From assembly GCA_937902865.1 (NCBI GenBank), contig CALFNJ010000335.1:1-6768 (forward strand): a DNA stretch of 6,768 bases. Direction: 5' to 3'. A program made the position numbers and the translations under genes. The notes under the pieces are model-generated. The model had not been told where the DNA came from, searched no databases, and was given only the letters and a program-made list of their open reading frames with translations. Of the stretch, positions 1 to 4,942 are shown in pieces. The DNA comes from an uncultured Opitutaceae bacterium (GTDB lineage Bacteria; Verrucomicrobiota; Verrucomicrobiia; Opitutales; Opitutaceae). Position 1 is the stretch's first letter. The number at the start of each line of letters is the position of its first letter.

Positions 1-321
1 GTAGTTGATCGAAACCACGGAGATGCGCGCCGCAAGATAACGCTCGAGGTTGTCGACCCGTGCCTTGTCGCCATTCACCCAGCCCCCGCCGTGGCTGTGA
101 AACACCAGCGGCGTCGGTCGTGGCGACTCGGCCTTCCAAAAATCGAGCACCTGGCGCTCGTGCGTCCCATAAGCGATATTCGCGAGCGTCGGCGCGCGCT
201 GCGGCGTTTCCTTTTTCGTGGCTGGCGGTGGGGCGGCCGTCGGAGTACCGGGGGCGTCAGCCGCCACCACAGCCACCCGACACGCGACCCAGAAAGCGGC
301 CAACCATATCAAGCGTTTCAT
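1..321 (-). CDS. Secreted alpha/beta hydrolase (esterase/lipase-like), N-terminal part only
   Basis: Reading leftward from the ATG at 321-319, 107 codons are open to the window edge, so the C-terminal catalytic part is missing. Residues 1-21 look like a Sec signal peptide (MKRLIW, then a hydrophobic stretch ending AVVAA), followed by an Ala/Pro/Thr-rich linker (about 22-45). The fold begins near residue 48 (NIAYGTHERQVLDFW). HSHGGGW at 75-81 is the HGGGW oxyanion-hole motif of the HSL/BD-FAE-type esterases, and VVSINY at 102-107 matches the next core strand. The catalytic Ser, Asp and His lie outside the window, so activity cannot be confirmed. By family knowledge it would hydrolyse an ester, perhaps an acetyl or aryl ester on a polysaccharide, outside the cytoplasm; the substrate is unknown. 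There is no Shine-Dalgarno; a pyrimidine-rich TCCCCTTCT precedes the ATG. The gene lies downstream of tRNA-Leu on the same strand. Confidence 0.85.
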   Translation of the reverse strand, partial: MKRLIWLAAFWVACRVAVVAADAPGTPTAAPPPATKKETPQRAPTLANIAYGTHERQVLDFWKAESPRPTPLVFHSHGGGWVNGDKARVDNLERYLAARISVVSINY

Positions 322-402
322 AGAAGGGGAATGCGCAGCTCGATCAAAACTTGACCGAGGGGTGAGAAACCGCGCCCACACAAGCTGGCTTGATCTCCGC
401 AT

Positions 403-421
403 GAGGGAAACCTTTTCCCTC
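403..421 (-). terminator. Perfect hairpin downstream of tRNA-Leu
   Basis: GAGGGAAA (403-410) pairs perfectly with TTTCCCTC (414-421) around a 3-nt loop. In tRNA orientation the hairpin lies 8 nt beyond the encoded CCA. A TTTTTC run lies between the tRNA and the stem rather than after it, so this is not a canonical intrinsic terminator. It may instead stop transcription by another route or protect and process the tRNA 3' end. The rest of 322-429 holds nothing else I can name. Confidence 0.4.
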
Positions 422-429
422 TAGAAAAA

Positions 430-514
430 TGGTGCTCAGGAAGGGACTCGAACCCTTACGCCTTACGGCACACGCCCCTCAAACGTGTGTGTCTACCAAT
501 TCCACCACCCGAGC
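430..514 (-). tRNA. tRNA-Leu (anticodon GAG)
   Basis: The complement folds as a class II tRNA of 85 nt. The acceptor stem GCTCGGG/CCTGAGC has one G-U pair. The D-loop region carries GGTGGAATTGGTAGAC, typical of bacterial tRNA-Leu. The anticodon stem CACGT/GCGTG encloses loop TTGAGGG, giving anticodon GAG (478-480 on the plus strand). The variable arm is long (TGCCGTAAGGCGT), the T-arm contains GGTTCGAGTCC, and the 3' CCA is encoded at 430-432. It decodes CUC and CUU leucine codons; CUC is common in the neighbouring GC-rich genes. Confidence 0.97.
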
Positions 515-538
515 AGCTTTTGAAACGAGGAAGGCGCA

Positions 539-566
539 CTAAGAGGAATCGCTCTGGGAGTGTAAA
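539..566 (-). promoter_or_regulatory. Possible promoter of tRNA-Leu
   Basis: On the minus strand TTTACA (566-561) resembles a -35 box. After 16 nt comes TCTTAG (544-539), a poor -10 box with 3 of 6 matches. Position relative to the tRNA start at 514 is reasonable, but the match is weak. Confidence 0.25.
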
Positions 567-583
567 GCCCCAAAACGTCCGGA

Positions 584-680
584 AATTTTCACCACGGAGA
601 CACAGAGGCACTGAGAATTTATTCAACCGTTCTTCAGAGTAATATCTCTCTCGGTGTCTCTGTGCCTCTGTGGTGAAATT
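584..680. repeat. Large imperfect palindrome built of CACNGAGR octamers
   Basis: The left arm (584-616) and right arm (647-680) are reverse complements apart from a one-base length difference and four substitutions. Three of these would be G-U pairs in RNA and one an A-C mismatch. The loop is 30 nt (617-646). Each arm contains three consecutive 8-nt units of consensus CACNGAGR, so the palindrome is also a short tandem repeat. It sits between the tRNA-Leu promoter region and cysE. No ORF is present. Similar CACAGAGGCACAGAGA-like sequences are, as I recall, dispersed between genes in many environmental bacteria; copy number here cannot be judged from one window. Confidence 0.85.
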
Positions 681-716
681 CCGAAAGAAATTGGGTTTTG
701 ACGCATCTCCGGGCTT

Positions 717-736
717 GGCGAACGTTTACGTTCGCC
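717..736. repeat. Perfect 20-bp palindrome just upstream of cysE
   Basis: GGCGAACGTTTACGTTCGCC consists of 9-bp arms around TT, or practically an 8-bp stem with a TTTA loop. It ends 10 nt before the preferred cysE ATG at 747, where a ribosome binding site would be expected. It could be an operator, a 5'-UTR hairpin limiting translation, or a terminator of upstream readthrough; no U-tract follows it. Confidence 0.6.
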
Positions 737-746
737 CGTGCCCGCC

Positions 747-1664
747 ATGTCCCACGACGCCATCAAAGCCGCCCTGCTCGCCTCCTATGAGGCCGATGGC
801 GGGATCAACCATGTCGACGGAGTGAACCTGCCGTCCCAGGAATCCGTCAACACGCTCGCCCGCGACGTGATGCACCTGCTCTTCCCCGGCTACTTCGAGG
901 AGCGCGGCGTGGCGAAAAAGGATGTGCCGGCACTCGTCACCCGTCTGCTGGGCGGACTCGACCAGCGTCTGAACGCGGAATTCGAGAAATGCCTGCGCTT
1001 CGCAAAGCACGCCGACCCGGCAGGACAGGCACGGACGCTCAGCACCGAGGTGCTCGGCCGGTTTCCGGAACTGCGCAAACTCATCCAGACAGACGTCACG
1101 GCGGCTTATCACGGCGATCCTGCCGCGCGGAGCATCGAGGAGATCATCCTCGCCTACCCGTGCGTGCTGGTGATCTCGCTCCAACGCTTCGCCCATGTGC
1201 TTTACCAGCTCGGCGTGCCCCTGCTGCCGCGCATGATCACCGAGTACGGGCACGAGCGCACCGGCGCGGATCTGCATCCGGGCGCCGAGATCGGCACGCA
1301 TTTCTTCATCGACCACGGCACCGGCGTCGTGATCGGCGAGACTGCGCGCATCGGCAATCACGTGAAGCTTTACCAAGGCGTCACCCTCGGCGCGAAGTCG
1401 TTCGAGGTCGACACCGCCGGCAACCCGGTGAAGGGCGTGAAGCGCCATCCCGACATCGGCGAGAACGTCACCATCTACGCTCACGCTACCATCCTCGGCG
1501 GCGACACGCAGATCGGCGCCCACTCGGTCATCGGCGGCAACGTCTGGCTGCTCGAATCGATCCCGCCGAACAGCATCACCTACTACAAGGGCGACGACCT
1601 CGTCATCCGCCAGCGCAAGAAGAAGGAAGACCTCGTGGCGGAGGCGCCGGATTGGGTGATCTGA
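747..1664 (+). CDS. cysE: Serine O-acetyltransferase, EpsC-type long form
   Basis: The 305-aa cytoplasmic enzyme transfers acetyl from acetyl-CoA to L-serine, giving O-acetylserine, the committed step of cysteine synthesis. An alpha-helical N-terminal half of about 165 residues (longer than in E. coli CysE) precedes a left-handed beta-helix of hexapeptide repeats: DLHPGAEIGTHFFIDHGTGV (175-194), VIGETARIGNHVKLYQ, then GENVTIYAHATILGG and IGAHSVIGGNVW. Asp175 and His190 align with the E. coli catalytic pair Asp143/His158. The loop KSFEVDTAGNPVKGVKRHPDIG contains an insertion relative to E. coli CysE, as in EpsC-like members. The C-terminus (RQRKKKEDLVAEAPDWVI) departs from the E. coli tail that contacts cysteine synthase. 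I prefer ATG 747; GTG 738 in frame would add three residues but overlaps the palindrome's end. No Shine-Dalgarno is visible. The TGA stop lies inside the inverted-repeat arm that begins at 1661. Confidence 0.95.
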   Translation: MSHDAIKAALLASYEADGGINHVDGVNLPSQESVNTLARDVMHLLFPGYFEERGVAKKDVPALVTRLLGGLDQRLNAEFEKCLRFAKHADPAGQARTLSTEVLGRFPELRKLIQTDVTAAYHGDPAARSIEEIILAYPCVLVISLQRFAHVLYQLGVPLLPRMITEYGHERTGADLHPGAEIGTHFFIDHGTGVVIGETARIGNHVKLYQGVTLGAKSFEVDTAGNPVKGVKRHPDIGENVTIYAHATILGGDTQIGAHSVIGGNVWLLESIPPNSITYYKGDDLVIRQRKKKEDLVAEAPDWVI

Positions 1665-1902
1665 TTTTCGAATTTGGAGTTTGGATTTTCGATTTCAGAC
1701 GGGCCGAGCCGAGTTCAAGGCGTACGGGCCGATAGTCGGCCACAATCGGGCCTCAAAAGAGGTTTTGAACGCCACAGGCCCTGGTGGGTGCAAAACCGCC
1801 CTTCGCGATCCTGGGCAAGGGGGCGTTCGCCCTCTCTCCGGTGCAAGTTGCACCCCACCGGATTCAGCAATCCAAAATCCAAACTCCAAAATCGAAAATC
1901 AG
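1661..1902. repeat. 242-bp intergenic element with 34-bp terminal inverted repeats
   Basis: The left arm 1661-1694 and the complement of 1869-1902 agree at 32 of 34 positions, both starting CTGATTTTCGA and containing TTTGGAGTTTGGATTTT. Between them is dense secondary structure. GGCCGA/TCGGCC has loop TAG (1727-1741). GGGCCT (1748-1753) pairs with AGGCCC (1776-1781), enclosing CAAAA-GAGG-TTTTG (1754-1767). GGTGGGTGCAA (1783-1793) pairs with TTGCACCCCACC (1848-1859) with one bulge, enclosing GGGCG-TT-CGCCC (1821-1832). GGTGCAA/TTGCACC (1840-1854) is an alternative local hairpin. There is no convincing ORF and no obvious target-site duplication. It fills the gap between convergent cysE and pyrD, and may be a MITE-like non-autonomous element, a bidirectional terminator or a structured RNA. 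Confidence 0.8.
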
Positions 1903-1920
1903 AGAGCGTTCACGCTCTCT
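1901..1920 (-). terminator. Hairpin spanning the pyrD stop codon, likely pyrD terminator
   Basis: AGAGAGCGTTCACGCTCTCT is a perfect palindrome with 9-bp arms around TC. In pyrD sense it is AGAGAGCG-TGAA-CGCTCTCT, and the TGA stop (1912-1910) falls within the tetraloop. It is followed by the T-rich GATTTTCGATTTTGG of the adjacent repeat arm, which resembles the U-tract of an intrinsic terminator. In the opposite direction no T-run follows. Overlap with the stop codon is unusual for a terminator. Confidence 0.5.
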
Positions 1921-2974
1921 GTCGGTCCGCCACCGCCCGCGCGACTTCGTGGGCGAAAAACGGGCCGCGGTAGATCATGCCGGTATAGACCTGCACCAGC
2001 GTGGCGCCGGCGTCGAATTTTTCGCCGGCGCTGGCGGCGTCGGTGATCCCGCCGACGCCGATGATCGGCAGGCGGCCGCTGGTCGCCCGGGAGATGTAAT
2101 TGATGATCTCGGTCGAGCGCCGGCGCAGCGGGGCGCCGCTGAGGCCGCCGGTCTGGTTGACGTCGGCGAATGGGCCGGGCCGCGCGAGGGTAGTGTTGGT
2201 GGCGATGATGCCGTCGAGGCCGAACTCGGCGATGACCGCGAGCACCGCGTCGATCTGCGGAAAGGTGAGATCCGGCGCGATCTTCAGCAGCAGCGGCACC
2301 GGGCGGCCGCCGACGCGTGCGGCCCGGTCGCGGTTGGCCGCAGACACGGCGCCCAGCAATTCGCGCAGCCGGCTTTCGTCCTGGAGCTGGCGCAGGCCGG
2401 GCGTGTTCGGACTGGAGACATTGAGGACCAGATAGTCCGCGTAATCCGCCAGACGGGCGAAACTGGCGAGATAGTCCGCCGTCGCCTCTTCGATCTCGGT
2501 GACCTTGGACTTCCCGAGATTGACGCCCAGGGGAATCCGCCGCCGTCCCGGCCCGGGATGCCGGGCGAGCCGCGCCGCGACCGCCTCGGAGCCCTCGTTG
2601 TTGAAGCCCATCCGGTTGATGACCGCCTCCTGCGGCGGATAACGGAACATGCGCGGCCGGTCGTTACCGCTCTGCCCGAGCGCGGTCACGGTGCCAATCT
2701 CCACGTGGCCGAACCCGAGTGCCGCGGCGGCGGGCCAGGCGCGTGCATTCTTGTCGAAACCCGCGGCAAGGCCGACCGCGTTGGGAAAGGTCAGCCCGAA
2801 GGCCTGAACCGGCCGCGCCGTCACGGCCGGCAGCCGGTGCCGGGTCTCCAGCAGCCGGCACAGCGGCGGCAGTGCGCCCAGCAGCGCCATCGCGCTGACG
2901 CCGAGTTCGTGCGCGTGCTCGGAATCGAGGCGGAAAAGCGCGGGGCGAATGACCCGTTCGTAAAGCAGACCCAT
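1910..2974 (-). CDS. pyrD: Dihydroorotate dehydrogenase (quinone), class 2
   Basis: The 354-aa FMN enzyme oxidises dihydroorotate to orotate in de novo pyrimidine synthesis, passing electrons to membrane quinone. The N-terminal helical segment MGLLYERVIRPALFRLDSEHAHEL (1-24) is the class 2 membrane/quinone-tunnel extension. The barrel shows GLAAGFDKNA (68-77), EIGTVTALGQ with NRMGFNNEG (120-128), GVNLGKSK (150-157), and NVSSPNTPGLR (185-195), where Ser188 is the class 2 catalytic base. LKIAPDL contains FMN-contacting Lys231; ATNTT, GVGGI (306-310) and YTGMIYRGP (330-338) form the FMN phosphate site. All key residues are present. I chose ATG 2974 because family similarity begins there; an upstream in-frame ATG at 3037 would add 21 basic residues unlike the family. 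No Shine-Dalgarno is visible. It is convergent with cysE and divergent from the acidic-tail gene. Confidence 0.97.
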   Translation of the reverse strand: MGLLYERVIRPALFRLDSEHAHELGVSAMALLGALPPLCRLLETRHRLPAVTARPVQAFGLTFPNAVGLAAGFDKNARAWPAAAALGFGHVEIGTVTALGQSGNDRPRMFRYPPQEAVINRMGFNNEGSEAVAARLARHPGPGRRRIPLGVNLGKSKVTEIEEATADYLASFARLADYADYLVLNVSSPNTPGLRQLQDESRLRELLGAVSAANRDRAARVGGRPVPLLLKIAPDLTFPQIDAVLAVIAEFGLDGIIATNTTLARPGPFADVNQTGGLSGAPLRRRSTEIINYISRATSGRLPIIGVGGITDAASAGEKFDAGATLVQVYTGMIYRGPFFAHEVARAVADRQRA

Positions 2975-3230
2975 GGTCGCGACAGTGGGAACGGACCGGC
3001 GGAAATCAAGGACGGCAGCTCGGAAACGGCCCCGCAAAAGCGATTTTTTTGCAGGAAAATGCCCGGCCTTTTTTGTGCTTGTTTTTTACATTCTCACTTG
3101 CACGCTGCGCTCACTTTTACCGTCCGTGGCGCAGGGAGAACATACCGTCGAAAAGTCGTCAGAAAATTACCTTCGGCGGTTTGACACCGGCGTGGGACGG
3201 GCTTCCTCCTACCAAGCAATTTAAATTCCC
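2975..3230. promoter_or_regulatory. Divergent intergenic region pyrD / acidic-tail gene
   Basis: This 256-bp gap should hold promoters for both divergent genes. It contains T-rich and A-rich patches (about 3040-3120) that are poorer in GC than the flanks, and a weak GCAAAA...TTTTGC inverted repeat (3034-3052). A TTGACA at 3181-3186 has no acceptable -10 box 15-19 bp downstream. I cannot place a promoter confidently and see no small ORF worth calling. Confidence 0.4.
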
Positions 3231-4028
3231 ATGGCCAAAGTTTCCACTTCCCTCGACTGGTGTGTCGTTCGCCTCGGTGAAGACCACAACTGGTGGGTCT
3301 CCGAAGTCAGCGATCCGATTCGCTGGGACGTGGACGGTCTGAGCATCATCGACCCGCGCCAACTGTCCCACCTGATCGAGCTCGTCGATCCGCTGCGCGA
3401 CTACGGTTTCGACCAGGATGTCTTCGAGGCGGCCTTCATCCCCTTCCGGATCGAGAAGGACCTCGGTGCCGGCAAGGTGCGGCTCAAGCGCGTGAAAGAT
3501 TCGCTCTTCGAGTCCGACGAAAAGCTCTTCGTGCTGCCGGACTCGCTCGACGAGGAAAACGGCCCGTACGCCGACCTGCTCGACCATCTCACCCGCTGCC
3601 GCGTGAAGATGCTCAACGATCTCTTCAACTTCGAGGCCAAGCTCACCGTCGACGAAGTCGAGGATGAGATCCGCGAGGACCAGAACACCAATTTCATCGA
3701 GGGCAAAGCCATCCACGCCTTCGAGGAGGTCACGACCATCCTCGATTACGTGCCCGCCGGATACGACACGGACAAGGAAGAGGCCGAGAAGCCCACCGAC
3801 GCCGAGGACGAGGAGGACGATCTGCCCGAGCTCGACGCCGACGCAGAGGAAAAGCTGAAGAACGACGAGTCCCTCAAATGGGATGAGGACGAGGAGGACG
3901 GCGACGAGGACGAGGAAGGAAAAGACAAGGACAAGGAAGACGACGAGGACGAAGACGAGGACGATGAGGACTCGGACGACGCCGACGACGACGAGAAGCC
4001 GAAGCGCAAGTCCAAGGGCAAACGGTGA
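3231..4028 (+). CDS. Unrecognised protein with long acidic tail and basic C-terminus
   Basis: This 265-aa protein belongs to no family I recognise. Residues 1-178 look like a folded cytoplasmic domain, with no signal peptide or membrane segment. It is aromatic-rich at the start (LDWCVVRLGEDHNWWVSEV; IRWDVDGLSIID), then probably helical (QLSHLIELVDPLRDYGFD; LLDHLTRCRVKMLNDLF; VDEVEDEIRED). Residues 180-255 are mostly Asp/Glu with few hydrophobics, therefore probably disordered, and the last ten residues KPKRKSKGKR are strongly basic. Acidic tails of this kind occur on nucleic-acid- or basic-protein-binding proteins, but that role is only a guess. The ATG at 3231 is the natural start; upstream is TTTAAATTCCC, not a Shine-Dalgarno. 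The codon pattern stays GC-rich through the tail, which argues for real translation. The export lipoprotein gene follows by 41 bp, or by a GTGA overlap if its upstream start is used, so the two may be co-transcribed. Confidence 0.85.
   Translation: MAKVSTSLDWCVVRLGEDHNWWVSEVSDPIRWDVDGLSIIDPRQLSHLIELVDPLRDYGFDQDVFEAAFIPFRIEKDLGAGKVRLKRVKDSLFESDEKLFVLPDSLDEENGPYADLLDHLTRCRVKMLNDLFNFEAKLTVDEVEDEIREDQNTNFIEGKAIHAFEEVTTILDYVPAGYDTDKEEAEKPTDAEDEEDDLPELDADAEEKLKNDESLKWDEDEEDGDEDEEGKDKDKEDDEDEDEDDEDSDDADDDEKPKRKSKGKR
3879..3995 (+). repeat. GAC/GAG/GAT low-complexity tract encoding the acidic tail
   Basis: Codons for residues 217-255 are almost all GAC, GAG, GAA, GAT or AAG, with very little T on the plus strand. 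This makes a purine-rich tract prone to replication slippage. Length variation between strains would be in codon steps and should preserve frame. Confidence 0.7.
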
Positions 4029-4069
4029 CGTTGCTTTCGCGCGGCCTTTGCGCCACGAACTTCGGCCGC

Positions 4070-4675
4070 ATGGTCTCTTTCGTCCGCCTTTCGCTTCGCA
4101 CCGCTCTTTTCTGCTGCAGCCTGCTCGGCCTGACCGGATGCGTGACGTCGGACGGCGGCGGCTCCGGAGCGGCCAATCCCCAGATTCCCGAGACCGCCTC
4201 GAGCGCGGTGCTGCGTCCCGGTGACAGCCTGACCGTGACGCTTCAGGGCGTGCCCGATCCCAGCACCAATACGGTGCAGGTCGACGAGCAGGGTTTGATC
4301 TCCCTTCCCTACGTCGGCGCCATCACGGCCGGTGGCATCAGCACCGCCGGGCTTTCCCAGCGCATCCGCGAAACCTATATCGCACGCAAGATCTACACCG
4401 CGCTGGACGTGTCCGTGACCGTGACCGAGCGCTTCGTCTATGTCGGCGGCGAGGTCGCGCATCCGGGCCGCATTGTCTGGACGCCGGATCTGACCGTGGC
4501 GAAGGCCGTGCAGGCCGCCGGCGGCTTCACCCTCTACGCCAAGGAGAGCGCCGTGAACCTCACGCGGGACAAGGGCTCGTATATTCTCGACGTGAAACTG
4601 GCGCAGAAGAATCCCGCGCAGGATCCCCGGTTGATGCCGGGCGATTCGATTCAGGTCTCTCGCTCGCCGTTCTGA
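4070..4675 (+). CDS. Polysaccharide-export lipoprotein (Wza-like, Poly_export + SLBB)
   Basis: The 201-aa protein has a lipoprotein signal peptide: Arg at 6 and 10, a hydrophobic core, and lipobox LTGC with the acylated Cys at 24. A Gly/Ser linker (25-45) follows. Residues 46-120 match the polysaccharide export domain (LRPGDSLTVTLQGVPDP; VDEQGLISLPYVGAITAGG; LSQRIRETYI; DVSVTVTE). Residues about 121-195 resemble an SLBB domain (FVYVGGEVAHPGRIVWTPDLTVAKAVQAAGGFT) ending MPGDSIQV. By family it would form or line the outer-membrane channel that exports capsule or exopolysaccharide. It is much shorter than E. coli Wza (about 380 aa), with one SLBB unit and no C-terminal transmembrane helix domain. 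No Wzc-like kinase or glycosyltransferase is nearby. ATG 4070 gives a normal signal peptide; GTG 4025, overlapping the preceding stop as GTGA, would add 15 residues and is the alternative. Confidence 0.9.
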   Translation: MVSFVRLSLRTALFCCSLLGLTGCVTSDGGGSGAANPQIPETASSAVLRPGDSLTVTLQGVPDPSTNTVQVDEQGLISLPYVGAITAGGISTAGLSQRIRETYIARKIYTALDVSVTVTERFVYVGGEVAHPGRIVWTPDLTVAKAVQAAGGFTLYAKESAVNLTRDKGSYILDVKLAQKNPAQDPRLMPGDSIQVSRSPF

Positions 4676-4923
4676 TTCGCGCCGGCCTCGTTTTCACACG
4701 GCAGCCGATAGGCAACGGCCGCGATTGCTCCGCACACGATCACATAGATCAGGGTCCAGGCGGTCATGGCCTTGAAGTTCGCGTCCCCGTCCACCACGTG
4801 CGCGAGCCACTTGTAGCCGTACTGAAGAAAACGGAGAAAAAACGCCACCGCCAGGAGACCGAAAAAGACCGCAACCAGCCACTGACCGACGCTGCGGGAC
4901 CGGGGTGACGGAGAGTCGCTCAT
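4651..4923 (-). CDS. Small two-helix membrane protein, unknown function
   Basis: The 90-aa protein has a charged N-terminus (MSDSPSPRSRSVGQ, cytoplasmic by positive-inside rule), TM helix 1 about 14-31 (WLVAVFFGLLAVAFFLRF), a short loop with YKWLAHVVDGDANF, TM helix 2 about 53-73 (MTAWTLIYVIVCGAIAAVAYRL), and a polar tail. I do not recognise the family. The ATG at 4923 lies 19 bp past the hemB stop on the same strand, so it is probably in a hemB operon. Its last 25 bp overlap the 3' end of the lipoprotein gene on the opposite strand. The spacing and clean two-TM pattern make it likely real despite its size. No Shine-Dalgarno is visible; TTTCCCTTC precedes the ATG. Confidence 0.75.
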   Translation of the reverse strand: MSDSPSPRSRSVGQWLVAVFFGLLAVAFFLRFLQYGYKWLAHVVDGDANFKAMTAWTLIYVIVCGAIAAVAYRLPCENEAGANQNGERET

Positions 4924-4942
4924 GAAGGGAAATCGGGGTTAG

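Noticed and set aside
584..680. CRISPR array
   Set aside because: The octamers are contiguous without spacers and arranged as a single palindrome.
726..1523. 265-codon minus-strand frame opposite cysE
   Set aside because: Antisense of a well-supported hexapeptide-repeat enzyme, with no coherent protein features.
989..1735. Arg/Ala-rich plus-strand frame inside cysE
   Set aside because: It is a shifted-frame shadow of cysE in GC-rich DNA; the composition (RRHRRRD-like) is typical of such artefacts.
1661..1902. Insertion sequence with a transposase
   Set aside because: The element is only 242 bp, has no coding frame of note and shows no clear target-site duplication, so at most it is non-autonomous.
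1784..3184. 466-codon plus-strand open frame opposite pyrD
   Set aside because: PyrD on the minus strand has all family motifs. The plus frame is low-complexity G/A/R-rich and only open because of GC-rich codon bias.
3181..3209. TTGACA as a -35 box for the acidic-tail gene
   Set aside because: At 15-19 bp spacing the downstream sequence is GC-rich with no TATAAT-like hexamer.
3746..4462. Long serine-rich reading frame on the minus strand opposite the acidic tail
   Set aside because: Poly-Ser is the antisense reading of GAC/GAG repeats. It overlaps two better-supported plus-strand genes and shows no domain.
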